A stretch of 64,000 nt of DNA, from NCBI RefSeq assembly GCF_013201685.1, contig NZ_CP053844.1, positions 1,860,001 through 1,924,000 on the forward strand, read 5' to 3'. Below the pieces are notes generated by a model that was not told where the DNA came from, ran no database searches, and worked only from the letters and a program-made list of their open reading frames with translations. A program made the position numbers and the translations under genes. Origin of the DNA: Campylobacter geochelonis. Lineage in GTDB: Bacteria > Campylobacterota > Campylobacteria > Campylobacterales > Campylobacteraceae. This document shows positions 44,364 through 56,292 of the stretch, piece after piece (within the stretch, counting starts at the first letter, position 1; every line of letters starts with the position of its first letter).

Positions 44364-45030
44364 TTGTCGCCTCAAATCCTAAATATGCATTATAAATTCC
44401 AAAAGCTATTATTAAAATAGCTGAAATGTATAGCATAATCTGTTTAAGCTTTAAATTTAATAAATTTGTAACAAAAGATAGTCCAAGCATAGATGGTATA
44501 GTAGAAATTCCAAAAATAACCATGATAAAAGCTCCTTTTATGGCACTTCCTGACATTATCGCCATCGCTAAAAAAGTATAGACAACTCCACATGGTAAAA
44601 AACCATTTAAAAAACCAAGTAAAACAAAAGAGCCAAAAGAACTCTCTTGCATAGCAAATTTGGTTGGTTTTGCAAAGAATTTTTTCCAAATTTTATCATT
44701 TTCTATAAATTTTAAAAGCTCTCCGCGTTTGATTAAAGCAACTCCTAAAACTACCAAAAAAAGCCCTATAGCAAATTTAACATATCCCATTATCTGACTA
44801 CTAAAGGCAAAAATCGAGCCAAAATATCCAGCTATAAATCCAAGCAAAACATAAGCAAAAACTCTTGATATATGAAAAGAGAGCGAGTAGTAAAATGCCT
44901 CGAATTTAGACTTTTTTGCTAACTTTACGCTATATGCCATCACAAACCCACCGCACATCCCAAGGCAGTGTCCAAAGCTTAAGAAAAAAGCCATCGGAAC
45001 TATGTTCAGTGCGGTCTGGTAAAGGCTCAT
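44356..45030 (-). CDS. TauE/SafE (DsbD_2-like) membrane protein with HCxGMC motif
   Basis: 224 aa with six or seven membrane helices. The first carries GHCLGMCGG (residues 20-28) and a later one has NGFLPCGVVY, a motif set typical of small transporters linked to cytochrome oxidase and copper handling. Exact substrate unknown. Its start overlaps carA by 4 bp; the downstream genes are the two-component pair and then cco. Confidence 0.75.
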   Translation of the reverse strand: MSLYQTALNIVPMAFFLSFGHCLGMCGGFVMAYSVKLAKKSKFEAFYYSLSFHISRVFAYVLLGFIAGYFGSIFAFSSQIMGYVKFAIGLFLVVLGVALIKRGELLKFIENDKIWKKFFAKPTKFAMQESSFGSFVLLGFLNGFLPCGVVYTFLAMAIMSGSAIKGAFIMVIFGISTIPSMLGLSFVTNLLNLKLKQIMLYISAILIIAFGIYNAYLGFEATNG

Positions 45031-46154
45031 AATAACTCTAAAAATTCTTTAAAGATATACTTACTCTCATTTGGTCCAGAGCTTGCTTCTGGGTGGTGCT
45101 GTACTGAAAATGCTGGAGCATTTTTGTATCTTACACCTTCAATTGTCCCATCAAAAAGATTTCTATGTGTGATTTCGCAAATCTCACAAATCTCTTCAGG
45201 AACGTTATAGTTGTGGTTTTGAGTAGTAACTTCTATGCTTTTAGTTTGTAAATTTTGAACTGGATGGTTCGCGCCATGTTGTCCAAATTTAAGCCTGTAT
45301 GTCTCAAAACCAGCCGCGTTACTTAAAAGCTGATGTCCAAGGCAAATTCCAAACATCGGAATTTTAGCTTCTAAAAGTTTTTTTATCTGCTCTATTTCAT
45401 TTTTAAGCATTTTTGGCTCACCTGGGCCATTTGATAAAAATACCCCATGAATCTCGCCATTTTTAAATTTATCTATTAAAAAATCAGCCTTTGTATCGTG
45501 CGGATATACCGTGACTTCAAGCCCGATTTCGCATAGTTCATTTAAGATATTTTTTTTCACTCCATAATCAATTACCGCGACTTTTTTACCATTTGGTTTA
45601 AATGGCGAGTATGATAAAGTATTTGGGTTCCATGAGCCGTGCTTGTGCTCATAAACGCTTTTTGTGCTTACTACGCCAACGTAATCTACCTCATCGATTT
45701 TAGATGAGCTAAGCAAAGCTTGTTTTAAACTCTCTTTATCGCTAATTTCAGTTGAAACAAAAGCTCGTAAATTCCCCTCATCTCTAAGCATTTTAGTAAG
45801 ATATCTTGTATCTATGTCGTAAACGCAAAATTTACCCTGCTCTATAAAAAACTGCTCTAAATTTTTCTGGCTTCTAAAATTTGATGGTTTGTTGTTAAAT
45901 TTCCTTATAAAAGCTCCGCTTGCGTGGATTTTGCGACTTTCCATATCTTCGCTATTTACCCCAACTATACCGATTTCTGGCATGGTAAATACGATAAACT
46001 GTCCAGCATAACTTGGATCACTCATAATCTCTTGATATCCAGTCATCGAAGTATTAAAAATCATCTCGCCAAAAACACTTCCACCTTTTCCAAAGGCTTT
46101 TGCCTCAAGATAGACTCCGTTTTCAAGATAAATATATGCTTTCATACTCTTCAT
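45027..46154 (-). CDS. carA: Carbamoyl-phosphate synthase small subunit
   Basis: 375 aa from the ATG at 46154, which overlaps the DUF507 stop (ATGA) and has GAGGA upstream; the ATG three codons later is also possible. The glutaminase shows the nucleophile C in FGICLGHQLL and the H/E pair in QHHPEASSGP. It supplies ammonia to CarB for pyrimidine and arginine synthesis; carB is not in the window. Confidence 0.96.
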   Translation of the reverse strand: MKSMKAYIYLENGVYLEAKAFGKGGSVFGEMIFNTSMTGYQEIMSDPSYAGQFIVFTMPEIGIVGVNSEDMESRKIHASGAFIRKFNNKPSNFRSQKNLEQFFIEQGKFCVYDIDTRYLTKMLRDEGNLRAFVSTEISDKESLKQALLSSSKIDEVDYVGVVSTKSVYEHKHGSWNPNTLSYSPFKPNGKKVAVIDYGVKKNILNELCEIGLEVTVYPHDTKADFLIDKFKNGEIHGVFLSNGPGEPKMLKNEIEQIKKLLEAKIPMFGICLGHQLLSNAAGFETYRLKFGQHGANHPVQNLQTKSIEVTTQNHNYNVPEEICEICEITHRNLFDGTIEGVRYKNAPAFSVQHHPEASSGPNESKYIFKEFLELL

Positions 46155-46705
46155 CAAAACATTCCTCGTCTTTTTAACTCATCTTCATAGTATCGCTCAA
46201 AAGTCAAATCATACTCTTCAGTGCCAGCTATAAGCTTTTTGCTTAGATTATCTATCTTGTCGATAACCGCATCTTCGATATCTTCATAACTCTTTAAATA
46301 TCCTTCGATGGATAGATATATGACGTTTTTAGCTCTGTTTTCAGAAACTTTATAATCAATTAAATTTCTTTTCCATGAAACCTCTAAAATTTTGTGCGAA
46401 AGGCTGTTGTATCTATCTTCGTGGTTTAAGATAAGCCCACTCTCTTCTGCAAGGCGCTTTTTAACGAGCCAAAACATACTTTTTTTATCCACTTGCATGA
46501 TATGCATATCTTCGCTTTTATCATCTAAAATTTCATTTACTTTCTCATCTAAGGCTCTCTCTTTTGCAACATCTTCTCGCAAAATTTCATCTGCTACTTG
46601 GGCAACAGATTCAATACCACTACTAAATGTTATAAAGCCCGAATTTAACATATCTATAGCGATTTTACGCGAGATATATGGAATATGTGGTAATCTTATA
46701 CGCAT
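46154..46705 (-). CDS. DUF507 family protein
   Basis: 183 aa, soluble and helical, charged throughout; begins MRIRLPHIPYISRKIAIDML, the pattern of DUF507. Function unknown. Directly upstream of carA and 31 bp after purA, as in related genomes. Confidence 0.8.
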   Translation of the reverse strand: MRIRLPHIPYISRKIAIDMLNSGFITFSSGIESVAQVADEILREDVAKERALDEKVNEILDDKSEDMHIMQVDKKSMFWLVKKRLAEESGLILNHEDRYNSLSHKILEVSWKRNLIDYKVSENRAKNVIYLSIEGYLKSYEDIEDAVIDKIDNLSKKLIAGTEEYDLTFERYYEDELKRRGMF

Positions 46706-46736
46706 TTAAACCCTTTCTTCTAAATTTATACCAAAT

Positions 46737-48850
<2,114 letters not shown>

Positions 48851-48863
48851 ATATCTCTCCCTT

Positions 48864-51800
48864 TTACGCTTTTAAGTAGCTTACAATGCTGCTGTTTAAC
48901 TTAGCGATACTTTTTAACAAATTTTTGTAACTTTCATCACTAAATTTACACGTAAGGATATCTAAAATTTGCTTATGTAGCTCTGTATGTAACTCTAAAA
49001 TTTCACTTTTTACCACACCATCGAGTCTGGCAAATATCGTTTTATACTCTTTTTCGTAGTTTTTTATATCAAATCTTTCTAAATTTTGACTTTTTATAAA
49101 CGATAAAAATTTACTCGCCTCTTCTTTGTGTTTTAAAGCAGCTTTATAGGCGATAAAGTCCTCTTCAGCGATATTTATAAAGTTTTTTTCATCTTCTAAT
49201 CGCTTGATAAAACTAGCAATTTCATCTTGTCTTAATTCGCCACTTATATAATCTCCTTGTAAATATTCATATCCAAGCTTGCCAAAAAAGTTTTTTATAG
49301 CAACGCTTTGCAAACCTTTGGCTACATTTTTTAAATTATATTTTGAAACAAACATCGCTATAGCTTTTGACGCTCTTAAATTTTCATAGCTATTTGTCAT
49401 ACCAAAACATAAATTTATATCTGTTTTTACTGTTTTTATAGGAAGATTTTTTATATATTTTAAGCTTTTTAAATCAGCATTATTTAGTATAAACTCTATG
49501 TTAAATTTGGCGTAGTTATGGGCTGTTTGGGTAAATTTTAGATAGTTTTTCTCATCTAAATCATCTATTAAAATCCGTAAAAAACTTGGGTTAAAGTCTA
49601 AATTTTCATCTAAAAGCGCACTAAATTTTTTATAAAAGTCATTATCGCAAAGCTCTCTTACGCGCACTCCAACTTCTATAAAAATCTCTTTTTTATAGCT
49701 ATTTTTATACCAAAACCAAAATTTAATCGCCTCTTTTATCGTAAAAATTCCAAGAGTTTTTAAAGCCATCTCTGTTTTAAACTCATCTAAGAAATCCCTC
49801 TTTTCTACGATGGCTAAATTCCTATCTTTAAAACGCAAAAGTATCTCAAAAGCATCGATTTTGTTTTCGCTTGCATTTAAAACCGGTTGAAAAAGGACAA
49901 AAAAATCGCCGTTTTTTATAGCAAATTCTAGCTTTCCTTTTTCGCTTTTCGCCGACGTATCAATATCATAATCATCTTTAGTATATATATGAAAACTAGC
50001 CCTTGCGGTCGTTTTTGCCCTATACATCGCCTTATCGGCTTGCTTTAGAAGCTGACTAAATGTTACTTTCTCATCTTGTGGGTAAAAACTTACGCCAATG
50101 CTTGCGCTTGCTCCGATGTTTTCATTGTCTGCAATGCTAAATTTATCTTTTGCAGCCGTTATAAGTCTAGTTAAAACGCCGCCTAACTCCTCTTTAGTGC
50201 TTAAATTTGTAACCACAACGCCAAACTCATCCCCGCCAAGTCTAGCTATAATGTCGCCACTTCTTAAAGCTTCTTTTAAGCTTTGCGAGATTTTTTGCAG
50301 ATAGATATCGCCGATTTCGTGTCCAAATTTATCATTTATATCTTTAAATCCATCAAAATCTATAAACAAAATTGCAATTAGCCCATCTTTATCTTCTAAT
50401 TCTTTTATAAATTTACTTGCTAAATTTTCAAACAAAAGCCTGTTTGGAAGCTTTGTTAAATGGTCATAATGAGCTATCTTTTCAAGCCTACTCTCTTTTT
50501 CTTTCAAGCTTGTTATCTCTAAGAAAATTCCCATATAGTGAAGCTCATCTCGCTCATTTTTAATCGCATTTATGGTTAAAATTTCTGGATAAACTTCGCC
50601 ATTTTTTCGCCTATCCCAAATCTCACCATGCCAATATCCATTTTCTTTAACAGCTTGATTTATCTCTTTATGTATTTTTATGCTATTTTCATTTTCGTTT
50701 AGAAGGTGAGATTTTTTGCCTATGATTTCTTTCTCTTCATAACCAGTTATGCGTTCAAAAGCCTTGTTTATATGTATAACCTCGCCCTTAGAATCAGTTA
50801 TAAAAATTCCCTCATGCGAGTTAGAAAACACGCTTGCAATCAGTCTTAATGTATACTCGCTCTGTTTTCTTTGGCTTATATCTTCGATTGTTCCACAAAG
50901 AAATTTAACATTTCCCTTAAGATCTTTTTCTAAAACTGCCCCTTGCATACTCATATAAATAAATTTATTATCTTTGCTTAAAATTCGCACCTCAACGCCA
51001 AATTTAGGCACAAAGCCATTTATATGATCTTTTATCTTTTTGTCAAAAAGTTCTAAATCTTTTGGATGTATTAACTTTCTAAATTTTTCATAGTCCAAAA
51101 CAGTCTCACACTCTTTTTCTTGGCTCTTTAAAAGCGATAAAAATTTCTTGCTAAAAAACATCATATCTTTTTCCAAATCCCACTCCCACGTAGCAAAACT
51201 AGCCGCGTCGATGATGTTTTCATATCTTTTTAACTCTTTTATATAGCTTGCCTCTTTTTGAGTATACTCATCTATGTTTTCAAAATACAACGTGGCGTGC
51301 GATTTTTGCGTATTGCTAGCTTTTAAAAAAACTTTAAACCCACGATAAAACCTATCTTTATGCTGTAATTTGCACGATAAAACCTTTGGTTTTTGCAAAT
51401 TTAGACCATCACTAAAAAGTTTTTCTAGTTTTGGAAAAATTTTTATACCATTTTGGTATATTATATTAGAAAGCTTTACTCTATTTTCTAAAAAATCCTC
51501 TTTTTCATACCCTAAAATTTCTTCTACATTATCAGTTATAAAAACTACTTTTTGTATACTAAAATCATATTCTATACTAAGCAAAGGCGAGCCTTCAAGC
51601 ATCTGAATTTGGCTTTTTGACTCTATGCAAAACTGCTCATAGCAAGTTACATCACTCATAATATATATGGTTAAATTTCGCCCATTTATAAACGCATAAG
51701 TCTTATAAACTCTTAAAAACAGCTCTTTTTGCTTAGATGATTTGTGCTTTTGCAAAACAAATCCGCTTTTTTCATATTCGTAATTTAGCGCATTTTCCTT

Positions 51801-52991
51801 ATTGTTATAAGGTCTTTCATCGCTTAAATCAAACATATACATTTTTAAGATATCTTCACCATATCCGTAAAGCTCTTTTGCATACTGATTTGCTTGTATA
51901 ATCTTTGAACTTATAGAATCAACCAGTAAAATAGCAACTAAATCACTTTTAAATATATACTCAAATTTATTTTTTTCAGACTTTGCACTGCTTTTACTAC
52001 GCTCTATCTCTTTTAAAATTTCAGCTATATTAGTAGAAATTTCACCAAATTTTTTACTTTTTATAAAAGTTTTACTAGCTTCATCAAAGTTTGCACATAC
52101 GTTTTTTAAAACGCTTTTTAACTCATTTAGCGGTTTTATAAATTTATATCTTACAAACATAAAAAATAAAACTATGCTTAAAAACAGCAAAGCCAAAGAT
52201 GATAAAAAAGCTATATTTTTAAAAATCACATCAGATAAATTTATATAAGAAAGCACGAAATACTTATATCCAATAAGTCTATTGATAACAAAAAGTTCCC
52301 ACTCTCCATTTATGCTATTTTTACTAAAATGTAGTTTTTGGTCGTTAAAATCTATGATTTTTTTCTCATAAATCAAGTCTAAATTTAACTTATTTTGATA
52401 AAGTTTATCATCACTTGCAAAAATAACGTTTTTAAAATCCTCATCAACGATAAGAAATGAGCTTAAATTTTCTCTTTTTATGCTACTTGCTAACTCTTTT
52501 AAAAAAAATAGATTATAAAAAGCGATTATCTGCTTTTCTTCACCTAAGTTTTTAACTACGAAATTTGACTGCTTGTTATCTATAACCACGCTTAAATAGC
52601 GCAAATCTAGGCTTTTTGCGCCTATTTTACTGGCTAAATTTATCTGTTTTGCATATGCAAGCTTGTCTAGCAACAAACTAAACGTTTCGTTTGAATCTAT
52701 AAAAAACAGAGCGTCAAAGTCTGGGTTGTTTTGCTCTATTAAATTTAAAATCTCTTTATAATTTATGTTATTTATAATATCACTGTTTAAAGATAAGATA
52801 GAATTATTTATATTTTTTTGATGTTTTGATATAAAAGTGTTTATAGTTTTAGCGTTTGATTGAAGCTCTTTTTGTGTGCTTATAGACTCTTTATAGATAC
52901 AAAATGTAGCAAACATTATAACAAAAAGCATAAATAATACAACCAATATATAAAAATTTTTTATGTTATTTGCGTTATTACTTTTGCTCAT
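48864..52991 (-). CDS. PAS-GGDEF protein with degenerate EAL domain
   Basis: 1375 aa from the ATG at 52991 (GGGTG upstream); an ATG 12 codons earlier has no ribosome site. N-terminal helix (about 12-32), an extracytoplasmic sensor region, a second helix near 250-275, a HAMP-like and several PAS modules (one begins FITDSKGEVIHINKAFERI), an intact GGDEF site (RLGGDEFGVV, near 915), then an EAL-like fold. The EAL motif reads EIL, the DDFGTG loop is replaced by NNADLKSL and AEGVE by AKGLQS, so phosphodiesterase activity is unlikely. Probably makes c-di-GMP in response to several inputs. Confidence 0.85.
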   Translation of the reverse strand: MSKSNNANNIKNFYILVVLFMLFVIMFATFCIYKESISTQKELQSNAKTINTFISKHQKNINNSILSLNSDIINNINYKEILNLIEQNNPDFDALFFIDSNETFSLLLDKLAYAKQINLASKIGAKSLDLRYLSVVIDNKQSNFVVKNLGEEKQIIAFYNLFFLKELASSIKRENLSSFLIVDEDFKNVIFASDDKLYQNKLNLDLIYEKKIIDFNDQKLHFSKNSINGEWELFVINRLIGYKYFVLSYINLSDVIFKNIAFLSSLALLFLSIVLFFMFVRYKFIKPLNELKSVLKNVCANFDEASKTFIKSKKFGEISTNIAEILKEIERSKSSAKSEKNKFEYIFKSDLVAILLVDSISSKIIQANQYAKELYGYGEDILKMYMFDLSDERPYNNKENALNYEYEKSGFVLQKHKSSKQKELFLRVYKTYAFINGRNLTIYIMSDVTCYEQFCIESKSQIQMLEGSPLLSIEYDFSIQKVVFITDNVEEILGYEKEDFLENRVKLSNIIYQNGIKIFPKLEKLFSDGLNLQKPKVLSCKLQHKDRFYRGFKVFLKASNTQKSHATLYFENIDEYTQKEASYIKELKRYENIIDAASFATWEWDLEKDMMFFSKKFLSLLKSQEKECETVLDYEKFRKLIHPKDLELFDKKIKDHINGFVPKFGVEVRILSKDNKFIYMSMQGAVLEKDLKGNVKFLCGTIEDISQRKQSEYTLRLIASVFSNSHEGIFITDSKGEVIHINKAFERITGYEEKEIIGKKSHLLNENENSIKIHKEINQAVKENGYWHGEIWDRRKNGEVYPEILTINAIKNERDELHYMGIFLEITSLKEKESRLEKIAHYDHLTKLPNRLLFENLASKFIKELEDKDGLIAILFIDFDGFKDINDKFGHEIGDIYLQKISQSLKEALRSGDIIARLGGDEFGVVVTNLSTKEELGGVLTRLITAAKDKFSIADNENIGASASIGVSFYPQDEKVTFSQLLKQADKAMYRAKTTARASFHIYTKDDYDIDTSAKSEKGKLEFAIKNGDFFVLFQPVLNASENKIDAFEILLRFKDRNLAIVEKRDFLDEFKTEMALKTLGIFTIKEAIKFWFWYKNSYKKEIFIEVGVRVRELCDNDFYKKFSALLDENLDFNPSFLRILIDDLDEKNYLKFTQTAHNYAKFNIEFILNNADLKSLKYIKNLPIKTVKTDINLCFGMTNSYENLRASKAIAMFVSKYNLKNVAKGLQSVAIKNFFGKLGYEYLQGDYISGELRQDEIASFIKRLEDEKNFINIAEEDFIAYKAALKHKEEASKFLSFIKSQNLERFDIKNYEKEYKTIFARLDGVVKSEILELHTELHKQILDILTCKFSDESYKNLLKSIAKLNSSIVSYLKA

Positions 52992-53070
52992 AAAACACCC
53001 AAAAATAGAATTTGCTGAGTCTAGCATAATTTAGCTGTTGTTTTACTTATAATTAAATGTGATAAAAATT

Positions 53071-53168
53071 TGGCGAGAGAGTGAAGGAATTGAACCTCCC
53101 ACGAAACGGTCAACCGCCCCATCATCGGATTTGAAGTCCGCGAACGCCACCAGGTCGTCTTACTCTCC
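53071..53168 (-). tRNA. selC: Selenocysteine tRNA (anticodon TCA)
   Basis: 98 bases with CCA encoded. The acceptor stem pairs GGAGAGT with ACTCTCT-type ends, the anticodon arm reads CGGACTTCAAATCCG with TCA at the tip, and the long variable arm and extended T-arm are those of tRNA-Sec. It allows UGA to be read as selenocysteine with SelA, SelB and SelD, none of which is in the window. Confidence 0.95.
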
Positions 53169-53225
53169 AAAGGAAATTGTATAAATTTAAGAAAAAAATT
53201 ATATCAAAATTATCTTAAATTTAAG

Positions 53226-55685
53226 CTATTTATCCTTAAACCAGCTAATTATCATCGCAGGAAGTAAAATCAAAGCACCAATTAGCATAAACGCCATAAC
53301 CATATCAACCAAAAGTCCAAAGTAAATAGTCGGCCAAAAGTTACTTACACTCATCACAGAAAAACCTAAAAATATCGCAAATGATGTGTAATACATCGCA
53401 TATCCGATACTTGCATGGCTTGCTAAGACTGCTTCTTTAACTCCAAGATGTTTTCGCTCGATTTTGTAGCGATAAATATAGTGGATAACATCATCAACGC
53501 CGATTCCTATGCTAATAGCAGCGATTGTGATACTCATGATATCAAGTGGGATTCCAAAAAATCCCATTATCCCAAAGACGAAGCTAAGTGGGATTAAATT
53601 TACAATAAGCGCAATCAAAGCAAATTTAACGCTTCTAAAAAGTAGCACAAAAACCGCAAAAAGCGAGATTAGAACAAAGCCAAGAGTATCAACTTGAGAG
53701 CTAAGTAAATTTTGAAGCATATTGTTATAAAGCACCATTATACCGCTTACTTGAACCTCTACATCATCATCTTTTAAAAGCTCATTTAACTCTTTTTTAA
53801 GGCTTATTAAAAACTCATTTCGCCTAAGTCTATCATCGCTATCAACAGTTCTAACGCTAAAATGCGCCTCATTATGCTCGATACTCACATATGGCGTTAA
53901 AATCAGATCTTTATACTCTTTTGGAAGCTCATTATAAATAACTGAAAGCATAAAATCATCAAGTGCTACGCCGTTATTCATACGTTTTCCAATCTCTAAA
54001 AGAGTAGCAAGCGAGCCTACATTTCCCACAAACTCACGCTCTTTTAAAAAGTCATGAACCTTTTGGATAACTCGCATTTTCTGGCTTGAAAACCAATACT
54101 GCTCATCGTTTTTAGCCTCTTCAAACTCCATCTCAAAAGAGTCGATAACATCATCACCACTGCTTACAAAATCATTTTTGCTATCTTTAAATTTAATAAC
54201 CACATCAAAAGGAATAGTTCCGCCAAGCTCTTTATCAATTACCACCATTCCAGCGTGAATTTCCGTGCTATCTTTAAAATATCCTATAAAGCTATTTTCA
54301 ACTTTTATTTTACTTATACCATACACTCCAGCCAAAAGCACCGCCAAAGAGAACGCATATATCACGCCGCGCCTATTTATAGCAAGTTTTGCGCACCAAA
54401 GAGTAAATTTAAAACTATCTTCAAAGCTACTTTTAACTGGAATTTTCTTAAGCAAAGCCATAACCGAACCAAAAACAACAAACGCCACCAAAAGCGAAAC
54501 CGAAATGCCAACGCTCATCATAATTCCAAGCATAATTATCGGTTTTATATCGCTTAAAACAAGAGAGAAAAAGCCTATAACCGTGGTAAAAATGGCAAAA
54601 AAACAAGGCGTTAATCTATCTTTTAAAGTCATATAAACAAGCTGTTTTTGGCTCATACTAGGATACTTTAGACTTCTTTCTCTATATCCTACAACAAGGT
54701 GAATCGCAACTGAGACTGTGATGATGATTTGAAGTGCTACATAGTTTGAGCTAATAACCGTAACTTCATATCCAAGCAACCCAAAAAGTCCACTCGCATA
54801 AACCGCACTGATAACGCAAATCAAAATCGGCAAAACAACAAAGCGAATTTGTCTAAAAAACAGCCACAAACATAAAATCAGCATAACCAAAGACGCCGCA
54901 CCATATGTTACAACATCGTTTTTTACGAAATTTACCATATCATCGGCTATCATATTAATCCCGCCTAAAAAGAGCTTTTCGCCACTTTTAACGCGGTAAG
55001 TTTGCAAAAGCTCCCTTATTTGCGTGATATCGTTATGCTCTTTAATGCGGTTTTTATCGCGAAAAATTTTAAACTCTTTATCAAGGCGTGAAAGCTCGTT
55101 TTTTTCAGCTTCGCTTATAGTGGAATTTGCCTTTTTTTTAGTTAAATTTTCACGCTTTTGGATAAACTCATCATACTTTAAATTTGGCTTTAAATTTATC
55201 ACTATCGCTGTGGTTTTTAAATCCTTGCTAACTAAATTTGATGAGTAAAGTGGGCTTGTTAAAAACTCTTTTCTAGCAGCGTTTATATCGACATCTTTGC
55301 TTTTTAAATTTGATATATCTTTTGCTTTTTGCGAAAGCGAGCCATCTTTGTTTTCTAAAAGCGGGACATTTGTGATATTTAAAACGCTTTTTACAAAGTC
55401 AAATTTTTCCAAATCAGCGCTTAAATTTGTGATTAAATTTAGCGTATTTGGCGCTAAGATATCATCTTTTGGCGTATAAGCTACAACTAAAAAATTTGGC
55501 GTTTGATAGCGTTTATCAACCTCTTTGGCGATTTGAAAGTCTTTATCGTTTTCAAGTAGCAAAGTCTGGCTTGAAGCATCTATCTCAAGTTTACTGCTGT
55601 AAAATCCAAGCACCACAAAAAGCGCTAAAACTAACGCTAAAACACTTTTTGGATACGCTACTAAAAGGCGAAAAATTTTACTCAT
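53226..55685 (-). CDS. RND/MMPL-family exporter
   Basis: 819 aa. A first membrane helix (about 12-30), a periplasmic domain (about 30-240), then helices with the GGINMIADDM and VAIHLVVGYRE pattern, repeated in the second half (AISIGIGVDDVIHYIYRYK). Two-fold RND layout without a partner adaptor. It follows MlaC- and MlaA-like genes by 5 and 2 bp, so it probably moves phospholipid or a similar lipid. Related to HpnN-type and Cj1373-type proteins. Confidence 0.85.
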   Translation of the reverse strand: MSKIFRLLVAYPKSVLALVLALFVVLGFYSSKLEIDASSQTLLLENDKDFQIAKEVDKRYQTPNFLVVAYTPKDDILAPNTLNLITNLSADLEKFDFVKSVLNITNVPLLENKDGSLSQKAKDISNLKSKDVDINAARKEFLTSPLYSSNLVSKDLKTTAIVINLKPNLKYDEFIQKRENLTKKKANSTISEAEKNELSRLDKEFKIFRDKNRIKEHNDITQIRELLQTYRVKSGEKLFLGGINMIADDMVNFVKNDVVTYGAASLVMLILCLWLFFRQIRFVVLPILICVISAVYASGLFGLLGYEVTVISSNYVALQIIITVSVAIHLVVGYRERSLKYPSMSQKQLVYMTLKDRLTPCFFAIFTTVIGFFSLVLSDIKPIIMLGIMMSVGISVSLLVAFVVFGSVMALLKKIPVKSSFEDSFKFTLWCAKLAINRRGVIYAFSLAVLLAGVYGISKIKVENSFIGYFKDSTEIHAGMVVIDKELGGTIPFDVVIKFKDSKNDFVSSGDDVIDSFEMEFEEAKNDEQYWFSSQKMRVIQKVHDFLKEREFVGNVGSLATLLEIGKRMNNGVALDDFMLSVIYNELPKEYKDLILTPYVSIEHNEAHFSVRTVDSDDRLRRNEFLISLKKELNELLKDDDVEVQVSGIMVLYNNMLQNLLSSQVDTLGFVLISLFAVFVLLFRSVKFALIALIVNLIPLSFVFGIMGFFGIPLDIMSITIAAISIGIGVDDVIHYIYRYKIERKHLGVKEAVLASHASIGYAMYYTSFAIFLGFSVMSVSNFWPTIYFGLLVDMVMAFMLIGALILLPAMIISWFKDK

Positions 55686-55690
55686 AAACG

Positions 55691-56290
55691 CTATTTTTTA
55701 GTATTTGCATTAAAGTCTGTGTTTTCAAGTCGTTGTAAAATCTCATCAAACCCAACGCCTCTTTTGGTCAAGTCATCAAACTGAGATCTATAAGTCTGGA
55801 TGATACTAACGCCCAAAACATCGACATCGTATATGAGCCACTCATCGCTTGTTTTTGGATAGAATTTGAAATTTATAGGGTAGTTTTTTTCACTACCGAT
55901 GATCTGCGTATCAAGGTTAAAACGCTTTGGACTTGGCATATGCGCACCAACAACCTTCATATCTTGATCGCTGTATTCTTCAAGACTTGCGATAAAAGAT
56001 TTTTTGAGTCTGTTTTCATAAGCTTTGTTAAACTGCGCTTGCTGCTCTTTGCTTAGCGTTTTATAGTAGTTTGATAACGAAAGTCTTGACATAAGCGAGT
56101 AGTCAAGATACTCATCAAAAAGTGCAAATATCTTGCTAGGCTTAGCCTGTTTATCGATATTTTTATCTTTTAAAATATCAACCGCCATCGCGACTTTTTG
56201 TGTCATCACACTTTGGATTTGATCTTTGCTTAAGCCAAATGCTAGGTTAAAAACAAGCGCTAAAGCACTTAAAATTTGGATAAATTTCAC
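55691..56290 (-). CDS. mlaC: MlaC-like periplasmic lipid-binding protein
   Basis: 199 aa. Signal peptide (MKFIQILSALALVFNLAFG), then the MlaC fold with FDEYLDYSLMSRLSL and a C-terminal SQFDDLTKRGVGFDE. It shuttles phospholipid between the outer-membrane MlaA and an inner-membrane partner. GTG start behind AAGGAG, 2 bp after mlaA. No MlaFEDB genes adjoin; the RND gene takes their place. Confidence 0.88.
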   Translation of the reverse strand: MKFIQILSALALVFNLAFGLSKDQIQSVMTQKVAMAVDILKDKNIDKQAKPSKIFALFDEYLDYSLMSRLSLSNYYKTLSKEQQAQFNKAYENRLKKSFIASLEEYSDQDMKVVGAHMPSPKRFNLDTQIIGSEKNYPINFKFYPKTSDEWLIYDVDVLGVSIIQTYRSQFDDLTKRGVGFDEILQRLENTDFNANTKK

Positions 56291-56292
56291 TT

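Noticed and set aside
54255-54636. Plus-strand open frames of 100-123 codons
   Set aside because: Antisense to the well-supported RND exporter; no ribosome site and no recognisable domain.
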